Assembly: GCA_024663395.1 (NCBI GenBank)
Contig: JANFAH010000004.1
Location: forward strand, 2,976,001-3,040,000
Direction of reading: 5' to 3'
Source: Pisolithus tinctorius
Taxonomy: Eukaryota > Basidiomycota > Agaricomycetes > Boletales > Pisolithaceae
Length of the DNA: 64,000 nt
In this document: positions 46,277-57,900 of the stretch, piece after piece
Numbering within the stretch: the stretch's first letter is position 1
How the letters are laid out: every line of letters starts with the position of its first letter
Program-made: the position numbers and the translations under genes
The notes under the pieces: model-generated
What the model saw: the letters and a program-made list of their open reading frames with translations, nothing else
What the model was told of the DNA's origin: nothing
Databases searched by the model: none

Positions 46277-47022
46277 TGTGATATCAGTGCGCTTACTCAG
46301 TTCTGACTCCATTTGACTCATTTTGTGATATTTTGACTACCCTTGACTTGTTCATTGCCAATACTTACCAATCTTCTTTGCTTGCTTACTTTTCATTTAT
46401 CACTTACTCATCATGATTACTCAGTCCTTACTCATTACTTACCAAGTGTTTGTGCCTTGTTTGTCACAAGCTGTGCTCCCCCCACAGTATATAAACCCCC
46501 ATGTACTTAGCTACCCCCAAGCAATCAAGCAATCAAGAAGTCACTCAGCAGTCAGTTCAGCTCAGCTCAGCATATCTCATCATTGACAGTTGAGGCTCAT
46601 TCAGAAGAGTCTATCTGTCTTCATTCATATCATTGGTAGTTGAGGCTCTACAAAGGGGGTCTATCTACCTCCATCATTGATCTGAAGCTTTATCCCCACT
46701 CAGTCAGCAGTCCTGCTTAGTCATCCATCCACTCCTGCATAACTTGTCAATGACTTGCGTCAGGAGCATGTTGTATCAAAGTCCATTGTTCCAGAAGTCC
46801 TTTCAGCTGAACACCTTCACTCTGTTCAGCACCCCCCATTCAATCATCATCCATTCATCTTCTCCTGTGTAACTCATCAACGACTTGTGCCAGGAGCACC
46901 TCCACTTGAAGTCTCCCCCACATTTAGGTTTTTCTGCACTCCAGGTTCTGTGGAGGCAAACCACCACTTGCTCTTATTTGTCTTTTGTGTTGGATTTGTT
47001 TGGTTTTCACCAGCATTCCACA
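46277..47022 (+). repeat. Possible solo LTR (copia-like)
   Basis: The segment begins TGTGATATCAG and ends TTCCACA, has a TATATAAA box near 46,488, and shows repeated TTGAGGCTC and CAGGAGCA words. These are typical of LTR U3/R regions. No partner LTR or target duplication is visible, so the limits are tentative. Confidence 0.3.
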
Positions 47023-47998
47023 CTTTGACTCACAGTGGGCACAAGGCCTAGGGGTCAGGATCAGGAGAGAAGTCAAAGATACAGATGGTTGGACTGTTTG
47101 GACTTAGTGACTGAGATTACAGTGCTATTCCCTTGTGTGGGTCTCAGTCCAAGTCCAAGGCCAAGACAGGGTTATCAGGGTAACTTAGTTGATTTCAGAC
47201 TGAAGAGTACAGGCCAAGTATCTAAGACTTTATATACTAGAAGTAGCTATCACAGCAAGCATTTTACAATTTTCTTTGTACAAACATAGGGAAAAAAAAT
47301 CTTTGAAAAGATACTTTGTTTTATCTCATGTTCTCTGCTGAAACACATGGCAATAATGTTGAATTTTGAAAGGTGTTTCTGACAGAAAACATGATGCAGT
47401 GGATTTCCAATGTTTTATTGGCGAAAAACAATTACCATGACCCACCACCAAAAACCAAAAACAATCATCAAAAAAATTATTAGTACTGTTTTCTACATGT
47501 TATGCAATACATCAATCAAATACTTTACCACAAAATAATTTAAACAAACTGATCATTGAAGAACATGTAATGTTACATAGAACATCAAAAGTAAATGATA
47601 TATGTTTTGTACATGATAATAATAAAAACATTTGGTCAAGTCTTTCAATGTTCACCTGAAAAAAAAAACAGAACAGCAGTTCAATGTGTTCTCTAAAAAC
47701 ATGACATGCTAAACTACAATTTTTATGTACAAGAACATGGTACTGAGAGCATGCCAAATGTTCTAGGTCAAATTACAGTATCTTATCTCCCAGAAAACAT
47801 GATAAATAAATAATGTATTAAAATATCCTGTTCTACCACAGAATAACTGTGAAGTAGGCATGTTATATGTAGAGGTGTCAGCAAAGATGAGACAGCTGGT
47901 CAACCTTCTCAAGATTGATGCTGATTCAGCAGGCTGAGGAAAAATGATCATATTCTTGTACTTCATGTCCTTGCTGGATTTGGTACAAAAGTTCCTCA

Positions 47999-48534
47999 GT
48001 GCCAAAAGGTTTCATACTTACTCACTGTGAGTGTGAGACCTTCAGACTATCTTCAAACTTGCTGACACATTATTTAGATGATGGATCTATGAGCCCATCC
48101 AAACATGAGTGGAACTTGGAGTACATTAGGAATGACATGGACATGCAATGTATCCTTGTATCTATCAAGGCAGGCAGTGTAGGGAAGATGAAGTCTTCAC
48201 CTATGGTAATTCAGTTTCTGGGGTCTGGAGGGAAGGGAAAGGAAATCAGTGTTTTAGGAGGGCTAAAAAGGAGGGGGCATGTTCTTTTTTTGGTGTTTTG
48301 TGCTATATGTCCTGGAGAACTTGGGAAGTGCTACCTGCATCAGCGCTAACCTTGCTTGCTATTGGCATGATTGCATCTTACTTGGCTGGGAGATTATGGG
48401 CTTTCACAGGTTCTAGTACTGTAGACTTTTCTGTCAAGTTCACACATGTACAAGGGAGGAGAAGTATAGAATATAGACTCACACAAGGTGAGGATTTGAA
48501 GGTCAAACAGGAACAGGAGTGCACCAAGAGCTAA
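47999..48534 (+). other. Unassigned frames inside the long-TIR element
   Basis: Two overlapping plus frames (47,999-48,349 and 48,148-48,534) have no recognisable domain. The DNA is CpG-poor. Confidence 0.2.
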
Positions 48535-49792
48535 GTATTAGGGTTGTTTTGTCTTCCCTTATTTCACCCAAATTCTTCAGGACAAAGCCCCTTTGGGGTC
48601 GAGACTGCACTTGCCCTATCTAACTAATTTTTCCATGTTACTAAAAATCAATTCTCTTCATCTGGAGCCCACCACAAGGAGCTTTCATTTTCCTGAAGAA
48701 GTCCTTACTAACCATTTCTAGCAATCTCATCAGGAAGAAGCTTGAGAGCACATGACACATTGAAGAACAGTTTTCCATTAAGTGCTGAAATGAATTACTA
48801 TGTGAGAAACTCAGATGCACAATATAGGGTTATGGCTATGGATGGATATGGCTGAGAATACTATGTGGATGAACAGGTGAAATATGTTCAAGATGGAGCA
48901 TGACAAATAGTACCTTTGATGAATTGAGTACATGAGGCACCAGGATGAGACCCATATGCAGGATTTGTGCTGAAACTACTTCCAGTGATCCCCTGAAGAC
49001 ATACAGTCGATGCACCAAAGCTTTTGGGTCAAGGTTTGTGTTGTGAAGGTTCTGAGCTGTTTAGGTTCATTTGTGGGCATGACTGCCTTGTGCACAGATC
49101 CAAGTTTGTCTCTCTTTGACATTGTTTCATAGGTGACAAGCTGACCACTCCCTTCCAGTGTGCTTGACTTGTTTTTCCAATCTTTCAGCATCTCTGCCCT
49201 AGCTGCATCATCAGGCCTCTTGCTGCTCTGCTCTGCTGTGCACTTAGTCCCTCAGTAGCTTGTCAGCATACTGAGGTCTATCTACAGATTCCACAATTAT
49301 ATCCTAAAATAAAAGATGAAACACATAAAACAGTACAATGTATCACTGATAAAATGACTCATCCAGTTCTTCCAATGAGGACCATGGTGGGTCTGTCATG
49401 CACAAAATATCCTGTTTGACAATTGTGGACAGACAAACATGACAATTTTACTCATTGAATTATCCCAATATGGTGCAACATTCCAGGGGTGCTACAAATG
49501 TATACTAGGCATATTTAGGACATAACAATGCAATCTGCATGAGCCAATTTTTGTTATACTAAGTTTTTGAAATTTTGACCCAAAAATGTGGCCAGCCCCC
49601 AAAAGAATTTGTAAAAATCCTGGAAAAGGCGGAATAAGTAGCATTAGCCTAGTACAGTATGATTGCAATGTCAGGGTACAGCTGTCACACTAGTGAGGAG
49701 CAGAAAAATTGAGCAAGTCTGAGGTTTGTGGTCATGTGAATTGCTGATCTTAGACACAGGAATGCCCTTGAAAACCCACTGTAACATGCAAC
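48535..49792. other. Unassigned relic DNA inside the long-TIR element
   Basis: A minus-strand stretch at 48,836-49,191 reads smoothly (STLEGSGQLVTYETMSKRDK, then KLWCIDCMSSGDHWK) across two frames and may be a decayed transposon gene. No family is recognised. Confidence 0.3.
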
Positions 49793-50240
49793 ATGGCTGG
49801 TCTGCATAACCAGAGCTCAGCTGTTGTTGAAACAGGCAATGTATCATTCCCTGATACACCCAAATCTGACAAGGATCAGCACACAAGCAAATGCATGAGG
49901 ACATTATCTCATGCTCCCAGCCCTGAGGCAGAAGATGAAGAACTGGAGTGGAAATGCACCAATGTACTTGACAGTTTGAAGTTTACAGCCAGTGAGAGTG
50001 AGTCAGAGGATGAGCTTGAACATGATGATACCACATTCCAAGTCATGGGTGTTGGTGAGGCTGATCTCTGTGCTCAGTTGGTCAACCTTGCCATTAGTGC
50101 TGGTGATGACCCTCTTGGTGAGCCTTGGTTACCTCTGAGAGAAGCAAAGTGTGCTGCCCAATGAAAGCAGTCACTCAGATGCCCCAAGGAATACAAGAAG
50201 GGTCCTGATGTCCATCAGCTCTCACAGAAAGCCATGACAT
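49793..50240 (+). pseudogene. Acidic transposon-associated ORF relic
   Basis: The frame starts MAGLHNQSSAVVETGNVSF and is Ser/Asp/Glu-rich (ASESESEDELEHDD). After a stop it continues with KEYKKGPDVHQLSQKA. That tail resembles a KGPDV-S-S-K-S-R-T-Q motif I recall from short repetitive basidiomycete proteins. Role unknown. Confidence 0.4.
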
Positions 50241-51182
50241 TCATTGAAGTGGTTCTTAACCCTACCTTATATAGGGTCAATAACATGTTACCACACCCTA
50301 AGTACCACATTCAATCTAACCAAAATTTTGGCCACCCTAAAAAGTCATGGGAAAAACTTTAGACCACTGTTTTTTGATGTATTTTCACCTGTAGCATCTG
50401 AATCAAGTGTTAGTTTGCCCCAAAAAAGTTGTGGGAATCCAGAATCAAAATCATTGTGTTTGTCTGTCCACAACTGTACCACATAACATGATAAATAAAT
50501 TGTGTAATAAAATATCAATATCCTGTTCCACCATGGAGCATTATAAACTGTGAAGTAAGCATGTTGTATGTAGAGGTGTTGTGAAGATTCTGAGCTGTAC
50601 AGTTATTGTCAGACTGCTGCCTACTGCAAATACAGTGCTGAACTCCCCATTTCTTGCATGAACTGCCTTGTGCTCTTTCACTTTCAAAAGTGGACTGGGG
50701 ACATTCATGAATGGTGGGGGTGCTATCAGAGGCTACTCTTTCTCTAGTCAGTCAGGGCAACCATGGATTTTGGACTATCCTGTTCTACCACAGAACATTA
50801 TAATGTGTGTCATCAATGTGTTGTTGCAAGAAAAAACAACAAAGGACACAGAATACTCAAGTATAAAAAGTCAGGTGGCACATATCATGACTGACTGAGG
50901 TTTATTCCATGAGATAAGATCATGTGACAGCATGTGATGGGGTGGTTGAGCAAGGACAAGCAGTGATAGCATTGATGGTTACAGATGCCTCTCTCTTACT
51001 TTCACCTTCTCTCCCCCTTTTGCATCACCCATCATTCTCAATACTGCCCATAGCCAGCTGGACACCATCTCTCTTCCAGCTTATCATGTTCTATGGGAGA
51101 CAAAACACTGATTTAATTGAAAACATTCAGCATGTTAATATGGAATTTCAGTTGCATGTTTAGGCAGATAACAGTTATTAAT

Positions 51183-51894
51183 CTCCTACAGAGTACCAAA
51201 GAAATCTCTCAGGAGGTAGCATTTACCAATTGTGTGACCTTGTGACACAGCAAGGCATGCACAGGTCAAGTCAGAAGGCAATTTACTCTTTCTTCTCCTC
51301 AGAGCCTTGTGTTGACTCTCTCCATCTGTCACTTGTTGCCTAGCTGAGAAGGGACTTGTATCAGGTTTGAAGTTTGACTTGTCAAAAGATAAGCTGACCT
51401 TCTGCAAAGCCTGTGTATATGTGAAGACAACCAGGAAGCCTGTCACAAAGGAATACATCAGAGAATGAGCTCATGAGTTCGCTGAAGAAGTACACAGCAA
51501 CATCTGGGGACCTGCACCTGTAGAGGCTCTCAGTGGACAGTGTTACTACATTTCCTTCACCAACAACAAAATGTGACTTACTTATATTCATCTTCTTCAC
51601 CAGAAGAGTGAAGCGTTTACAGCCTACAAGGATTTCAGGACCTGGTGTTGCACTCAGCATGATGCTTGCATGAAGACCCTCCACTCTGATCAAGGTGGTG
51701 AGTATCTAGGAAAGGATTTTGTGATGTACCTTAAAGCAGCCAGAACAAAGCAAAAACTCACCACACACAACATGCTGCAGCATAACAGAATTACTGAGCA
51801 CCTTAACCACACCCTACTGGAGAAAGTCCACACCATGTTGCACAAGAGTGGTTTGCCTCATGCCCTATGGGGTGCAGCAGTACATCATGCCATG
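51183..51894 (+). pseudogene. Ty1/copia pol fragment (pre-integrase and integrase)
   Basis: Readable blocks are GLVSGLKFDLSKDKLTFCKA (GAG-pre-integrase), EEVHSNIWGPAPVEALSG and YYISFTNN at the start of the integrase core. The second catalytic region is MKTLHSDQGGEYLGKDF, followed by HNRITEHLNHTLLEKVHTML and LPHALWGAAVHHA. Frames shift and stops interrupt, and the right end meets the TIR at 51,895. It has no LTRs of its own here. Confidence 0.8.
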
Positions 51895-52497
51895 TTCTGT
51901 GGTACAACAGGACACTTTAATACACTCTTTATTTATCATGTTCTCTGGGAGACAAATCAGTGTGATTTGATTGAAAATATTTAGCATGTTAATATGGAGT
52001 CTCAGTAGCATGTTTTTGCACATAACAAATATTGTTTTAAATGTCATGTTTATGAAGTAAACATTGAGTGAATAATCTGATGTTTTGTGGGTCAACATTG
52101 AAAGACTTGGTTAAAGGTTATTAGTATTATCACATACAAAACATTTATCATTTACTTGTGATGTTCTATGTAACATCACACATTCTCTAATGACTAGTGT
52201 GTTTAAATTATTTCATGTTACAATATTTGATTAATCAATTACATAACATGCAGAAAACAGTACTAATAATTTTTTTGATGATTGTTTTTGGTCCTTGGTG
52301 GTGGGTCATAGTAATTGTTTTTCACCAGCAAAACATTGGAAATCTACTGTGCCATGTTTTCTGTCAGAAAAGCCATTCAATACATAAGATTCTTTCCACT
52401 TGTTCAAGCAGAGAGCATGTGATAAAATAGAGTATCTTTTAACAGAATTTTTTTTGCATGTTTGTGCAAAGAAAATTGTAAAATGCTTGCTGTGTAT

Positions 52498-52744
52498 AGT
52501 ACAGAGACTGGTAATGCCGTTCTCACAAAGATTGCTAAGACAATTGGTAAGACAAGGATTAGTAATGTATGACTAATGTGATGGAGACTGGGACAGGACT
52601 GGGCAGGATTCAACTGAAGTGACAGGCACTGCAAAGCAGTGTCCACCATGCTAGACTAACTGGAGATATGGGATTGGTGAGGCTGAGGCCAGACTGAATG
52701 AATATGAGGCCAAGTCCAGCTGGGGTCGAGACACAGCTATGACA
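52498..52744 (-). repeat. Partial LTR of old gypsy element 3
   Basis: It ends GCTATGACA followed by GTATCCCCCTCTTAGGGG, the same LTR-end/polypurine-tract layout as the young element. The other part of the LTR lies beyond the long-TIR insertion, ending at 47,250. The start cannot be fixed. Confidence 0.55.
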
Positions 52745-52881
52745 GTATCCCCCTCTTAGGGGTCGAACCCATGAGACCCCTGCAAGAGTGGTAGGCTGAG
52801 TCCAAAACTTTGGCTGAGTTCGAAAAATTGATACTTGTGGCCTGCTAAGCCCTTTGCATCTTTCATTCACATCTTCTTCAT

Positions 52882-53422
52882 CATGTCTGACTCAAGACTG
52901 ATCGCTGCTGCTGACAACAACAATGAAGGCCAAGTTGTTGTTGATTGGGCCCAAGTCCCTGACAATGACATCAGGTATGACACCAATGACAAAGAGGAGG
53001 TGATGAGGGCAAAGGCAAAGGAAAGAAAAAGATGAAAGGCAGTGGAGCAAGCCTGGTGAGAAGAGCAGGTGTGACTCAAGGCCAAGAGGGTGGTGAGAGA
53101 GAAGGCTGAGGCCAAGAGGGCAGAGAGGGAGAGGGCTGAGGCCAAGAAGGCAGTGTGGGAGGCTGAGGAGAAGAGAGTGCATGAGGAGGAAGCGAGATGA
53201 GAGGCCAAGTGTAAATGCAAGGCCGAGGCCAGCAAGGGTGATGAGGCTGGTGCTGGGGCTGCTAGTGGTGAGGCTGGGGGTGAGGTGAAGAGGGTGATAT
53301 GGACCCCAGGTGAGTATTTTTCTTACTCCCTGCACTCTTTTCATCTAACATCCTCTAGTTGTACCCATTGCACTTGGGCACAGGTCATCTGCAAGTTCCT
53401 TGTAGATGGCAATAAGAAGCAC
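52882..53422 (+). pseudogene. Antisense accessory gene of old gypsy element 3, 5' part
   Basis: It starts MSDSRLIAAADNNNEGQVVV and continues as a decayed coiled coil (AEAKRAERERAEAKKAV). After a likely intron (GTGAGT at 53,310, acceptor near 53,359) comes CTHCTWAQVICKFLVDGNKK, broken at the AGCAC target site by the young element. The frame resumes at 60,719. Together the cysteines space as C-x2-C-x6-C-x12-C-x2-C-x6-C, which fits the fungal Zn2Cys6 consensus. Confidence 0.65.
53418..53422. repeat. Target-site duplication, left (AGCAC)
   Basis: AGCAC directly precedes the left LTR and is repeated at 60,719-60,723 after the right LTR. Five bases is the usual size for Ty3/gypsy integrase. Confidence 0.95.
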
Positions 53423-54136
53423 TGTCAAGTCCGGGCCTACTCCGACCAACTCCGACGCTTAATAAGGTCTAGAGGAGGGTCCGGAAGCAAGTCCGACACA
53501 CAGGGACAGAACTCCGACTAGCGGAGTGCCGGCAGGAACGAAGACCGCCGAGACAAAGGCGGAGCGGAGTGAGGGCGTCGGGTTTAGCTCGTGCGCTACC
53601 CCCTTGCACGATCTCAGCCCTCGTATTTCAGAGGGAGAGTACAGACGGAGAGTCGGAGATAACTCCGACAGACAGGAGACGGAATCAGAGGGAGTAGGAA
53701 CTAAGTTGATATTCGTACTGAAGAACAGCGGAGTACAGTACATGCTTTTATACTGCTGTGGAGGTACGGTAACCGGAATCGGAACTGACATACGGAGACT
53801 CATAAATTTTCAAGTAAAACTTCCTGGACGACGAATGAAGGGTAGACGGAGGACATACGAACGGGTAACACAGAACATCTAGAAAAGGAAATAGTCCAGG
53901 CGCTGGTCCATGCGGTGAGCGCGCTGCGGAGTACCTGACTGCGAAGGTAGTCACATGACCCCTCAGAGGACGGACCGCTCGGTCCGGTAGGAGAGAGACA
54001 CAAATCCGACAGTAGTCGGAGCGGAGATGGTTCGCAACCAACAGAAGTTGGGCGGAGTTGGTGCGGGGTGAGTGAATGACCGGCGGAGTGAAGCGCGGAG
54101 TTAGCAAGGGCTTAGTGTGAACGCACGGTTATGACA
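53423..54136 (-). repeat. 3' LTR of the young element
   Basis: Starts TGTCAAGTCCGGG and ends GGTTATGACA on the plus strand, with TG/CA termini. I count 14 CGGAG and 4 CTCCG words in its 714 bp. The short frames in it are fortuitous and repeat exactly in the other LTR. Confidence 0.95.
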
Positions 54137-54150
54137 GTGCCCCCCCCTTA
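54137..54150 (-). other. Polypurine tract of the young element
   Basis: On the coding (minus) strand the sequence directly upstream of the 3' LTR is TAAGGGGGGGGCAC. An eight-G run next to the LTR is the expected plus-strand primer for reverse transcription. Confidence 0.75.
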
Positions 54151-54330
54151 GGGCCTGAACCCCTGAAGGCCGCATGTACGGAACGAGATCAACACGAGTC
54201 GATCATTTGAAATTATTTTGATGCCTCGAGGATAATGGCTTTAGCCGCGGCGGAGCTCCGTCGGAGTTCGAAGTACCGTTTAAAAACACGTGTTAGGGTA
54301 CTGAACCCTCGTATCCCATCCCCCATCATC

Positions 54331-54714
54331 ATGTCTTCCCAGCGCCAGAGCAGAACCCCCCAGCCAACCCCTGGCCATGTCCGCGACTACTCCCAAGTCG
54401 CGGATGAAGAACTGGCCGTTCTCACAGACGACTCCACCGACACCGAGCGGGAGAAGTCCGCGGAGAAGGCGCGCCGTCGAGAGGAGACCGAGCGGAGAGA
54501 GAGAGAACGCGAGGCAGAGCGCAAGGCCAAACGCGAGGAGGCCAAGAGGCGGAAGGCGGAGGAGGAGAGGTTGGAGGCGGAGCGGAGGAAGAGAGCGGAG
54601 GAGGAAGAGGAGGCTCGAAGGAAGAAGGCGGCAGAGGAGGAGGCAGAGAGGCAGAGGCAGAGGGCCTCTGAGGAGAGGGCTCAGGCCAAGCGGAACGAGG
54701 CCGCACAAAGGTGA
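54331..54714 (+). CDS. Antisense coiled-coil accessory ORF of the young element
   Basis: The frame gives a 127-residue protein beginning MSSQRQSRTPQPTPGHVRDY. After an acidic patch (LTDDSTDTERE) comes one long charged helix of Glu/Arg/Lys/Ala, a predicted coiled coil, to the stop. It lies between pol and the 3' LTR and runs opposite to gag-pol, tail to tail with pol (237 bp apart). The stop is read through a consensus intron donor, GTGAGT at 54,711. In old element 2 the same point is followed by an intron and then a Cys-rich exon. Here the sequence jumps to a long T-tract (54,770-54,790), so the Cys-rich exon appears deleted. No gag, env or enzyme motif is seen. It may be an accessory or regulatory gene (inference). 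Confidence 0.7.
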   Translation: MSSQRQSRTPQPTPGHVRDYSQVADEELAVLTDDSTDTEREKSAEKARRREETERREREREAERKAKREEAKRRKAEEERLEAERRKRAEEEEEARRKKAAEEEAERQRQRASEERAQAKRNEAAQR

Positions 54715-54767
54715 GTGGCGGAGTACTGTGAGTCAGGCGGAGCTGACTCGCAGTTTTTATTTTCTTT

Positions 54768-54791
54768 TCTTTTTTTTTTTTTTTTTTTTGT
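54768..54791. repeat. T-tract between accessory ORF and pol
   Basis: A run of about 22 T follows the accessory ORF, with a TTTGTACTACTACGAA block after it that is shared with old element 2 (40,560-40,610). It may serve as 3' end signal for the antisense gene, or mark the deletion point of the Cys-rich exon. Confidence 0.4.
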
Positions 54792-54950
54792 CTTTAGTTT
54801 GTATATTTTTTGTACTACTACGAAACAGACTTGTGATTTTGTTCGCGACTCTGAGAAGTGAAATAGACAAGCGGAGAAAACGCTAAAGTACTTAAGGTAG
54901 TTTGGTGAGGGGCGGAGTTGGCCAGCGGAGGAAGGTTATGTGGGCGGAGT

Positions 54951-57900
54951 TTATGGCGGAGGTTGGTATGGGCCAGGTTTGTGCGGATAGCGTTCATGGA
55001 AAGCAGAAACTATGTCGGAAGCGTGATCTAGCTCAGTTGCAAGCAACCAAGAGGTTTCTTCGTCGGTGTTCTCGTAGCCAGCCCAGCGGACTAGGTACAA
55101 GAGTTGACAGTGGCGGCGACGGCGGTCCACCTTAGAGTCGAGTATCTCTGATACTTCGTACTCAAGGTCACCATCGACATCTACTGGCGGAGGCGGAGGT
55201 TGTTGTCGGTTTGGGAAAGGGTTAGCCGCTGCGGCTTCCAGTTGTGAGACATGGAAGACCGGATGTACCGAGCGCATAGAGTCAGGGAGCTTAAGGGTGA
55301 CGGAGTGCGTACCTGGCCTGGCCAAGATGGTGAACGGACCTAAGTACTTTTCGGAGAGTTTTTCCGAAGGACGAGTTGAGCGGAAGTACTTGGCTTTGAC
55401 GTAGGCCTGTTCTCCGACCTTGAACTCAGGCGGAGGTATGCGTCTAGCATCTGCTGGACCCTGGTAGCGCTGTTGAGCGGCGGACATTTCGGAGCGGAGG
55501 AAATCATGAAGGGCGGAGAGCTCGACGACGTAGTCGTGAGCCCTCGGAGAGGTAAAGTCTTGGTCAGGGACCACAGACAAGTTTGGATGGTATCCCTTGT
55601 TAGCGAAGAAGGGAGAGACTCCAGTAGTCGCACTTGGTGCGTTGTTGAAGGCGAACTCCGCTAGAGGTAAGAGCTCCGCCCAGTTGTCTTGTTGGTAGTT
55701 ACAGTAGACACGAAGGTACTGCTCGAGAGTCTGGTTTGTTCGCTCGGTCTGGCCATCGCCTTCTGGGTGGTAACCCGAAGTGAAGTGAAGACGCATATTA
55801 AGGGCCTTTCCTAGAGAGCGGAAGAAGTGCGAGACAAACTCAGGACCTCTGTCGGAGGTGACATTAGCTGGTACTCCGTGCTTGGAGAAGACATGGGTTA
55901 GGAAGAGCTTAGCGAGTTCGGCGGAGGTGACGGAGTCGTGGGTGGGGATGAACACCGCTTGCTTTGAGAGGCGGTCCACTACCACGAGTATGGCGGAGTA
56001 GCCATCGGAGTTGGGGAGGTGTTCGATGAAGTCCATGGAGATGGAGTTCCAAGGTCTCTCTGGGACGGGGAGTTGCTTCAGTAGACCATAAGGGCGGTGA
56101 CGCGGAGTTTTGCTCCGTCCACAGGCGGTGCACGACCTGACGTATTCCTTTACGTCGGAGCGGAGGTTGGGCCACACGTAGTCCCTGCGGACGAGTTCTA
56201 AGGTGCGGTTTTGCCCGAAATGGCCTGCTAGAGGATGATCATGCTTGAACCGAAGCACTCGGAGGCGGAGGTCATCAATGTCAGGGACAAAGATGCGACC
56301 GTCAAGGCGGAGTAGACCGTCGGAGTCCAAGGACCACCGAGGCTTAGTCGGAGTTGGGAGATGGCTGGCGGAGACAGGATCGGAGGGTAGGGCGGAGATG
56401 ATGTCGGAGTGCAAGCACTCAACATCGAAGACCATGGCGGCGCGGAGCACAGGTGCCATGAGGGTGGTGGTACGGAGGGACGACGCGAGTTGCTCCTGTG
56501 TAAACACAGGGCGGAGATTGTGAGGATTTACCTGCGCGTAGTCCCTATCCCCCCCTTTTGGGTAGACGTCCCAACGACGCGTAAGTGCGTCGGGTTTGGC
56601 TCCTAAGCGGCCAGGTCGGAAGCGGATGGAAAGATTAAACTGGGAAAGGTACTCCGACCAGCGGGCCTGTCGACGGGTGAGAACCTTAGAGGTGGAAAAG
56701 TACTCAAGGTTTTTGTGGTCCGTCACCACGTCGACAGGTAAGGCGGAGCCTTCTAAGTAATGCCGCCAATGGCGGAAGGCCTCGAAGATAGCCAACAGCT
56801 CCTTGTCGTGGGTATCATAGTTGAGTTCTGGCGCGGTCATGGTGCGAGAGTAGAAAGCGACCGGGCGGAGTTCACCGTCGGAGCAGGTGATCGACAAAAT
56901 GCCAGCAATGGCATAGTCGGAGGCGTCGGTTTCAACTGTAAGCGGAACGTCAGGGACCCAATGAGTAAGAATGGGAGCGGAGCTGAAGGCATCCTTCAGG
57001 CGGAGGAAAGCGGAGCGGCACTCCTCGGAAAAGCTCCAAGGAGCACCCTTTCGCGTGAGGCGAGTGAGTGGAACGACGATGTCGGAGTAGTTATTAATGA
57101 ATCGTCTATAGAAATTTGCGAAACCAAGGAAAGACTGGATGTCTCGCACCTTCCGCGGCTCAGGCCAGTCGCGGACTGCCTGAACCTTCTCAGCGGACAT
57201 GGTGAGACCGGAGGGAGAAAGAACATAACCGAGGTACTCGACGGAGTCGGAGTGGAACTCGCACTTCTCTGGCTTGGCATAGAGACCATGCTTTCGAAGG
57301 CGGCGGAGTACCTCTTTTACGTGTTCGCGGTGCGACTCCATGTTCTGCGAATAAATTAAGATGTCATCGAGGTATACCACGACGCAGACATCGAGCATGT
57401 CCGCAAGGATGCTATTAACAAACCGCTGGAAGGCCGCAGGCGCATTAGTCAGACCGAATGGCATTACCCGCCACTCGTAAGAACCATAACGAGTGCGGAA
57501 TGCTGTTTTCCATTCATCTCCGTCTGCTATGCGGACCAGATGATAGGCATGGCGGAGGTCGATCTTGGTATAGACTTTAGCGCGGCTTGGAGAGTCGAGT
57601 AGGTCGGAGATGAGCGGCAGCGGATAGCGATCTTTTTTCGTGATTTTGTTGAGTCCTCGGTAGTCTACGCAGAGGCGGAGTGAACCGTCCTTCTTCTTCA
57701 CGAAGAGGACAGGGGCACCGTGAGCGGAGGTGGACTGCTTGATGAAACCGTAGCCAAGATGCTCGTCAATGCAGGTGCGGAGAGTTTCAAGCTCTGGCGG
57801 AGAAAGAGAGTAGATTGTACCAATGGGCGGAGAAGCTCCTTCCTCGAGGTCGATCTTGAGATCGAACGAGCGGTGTGGCGGAAGTTCAGTGGCCTTGTCT

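Larger units (their letters stand above)
47251..52494. mobile_element. 5.2-kb element with ~600-bp TIRs
   Basis: The left arm starts CACAGCAAGCATTTTACA and the right arm ends with its reverse complement, flanked by TAT on both sides (47,248-47,250 and 52,495-52,497). The arms can be followed for about 600 bp (47,251-47,850 and 51,895-52,494), including ACCCACCACCAAAAACC and its complement. Subterminal pieces recur at 50,483-50,580 and 51,090-51,170. The interior has a copia pol fragment, an acidic ORF and unassigned DNA. It splits an old gypsy LTR. No transposase of its own was recognised. Confidence 0.65.
36800..53422. other. CpG-depleted transposon domain, left part
   Basis: From about 36.8 kb to the young LTR at 53,423 CpG dinucleotides are nearly absent. 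Aligned sequences in young elements have CpG exactly where this DNA has TG or CA; for example young ACTCCGACCAACTCCGACGC reads ACTCTGACCAACTCCAACAC here. The domain resumes at 60,724 after the young insertion and ends at about 62,745. This is the footprint of CpG methylation with deamination, or a CpG-targeted RIP-like process. Confidence 0.85.

Noticed and set aside
53459..54107. Frames of 114, 118 and 119 codons in the LTRs
   Set aside because: They overlap on both strands, repeat identically in the other LTR, and have no domain; they are by-products of GC-rich LTR sequence.
56760..57359. 199-codon plus-strand frame antisense to pol
   Set aside because: It overlaps conserved RT/RNase H coding sequence and shows no independent motif or homologue in older copies.
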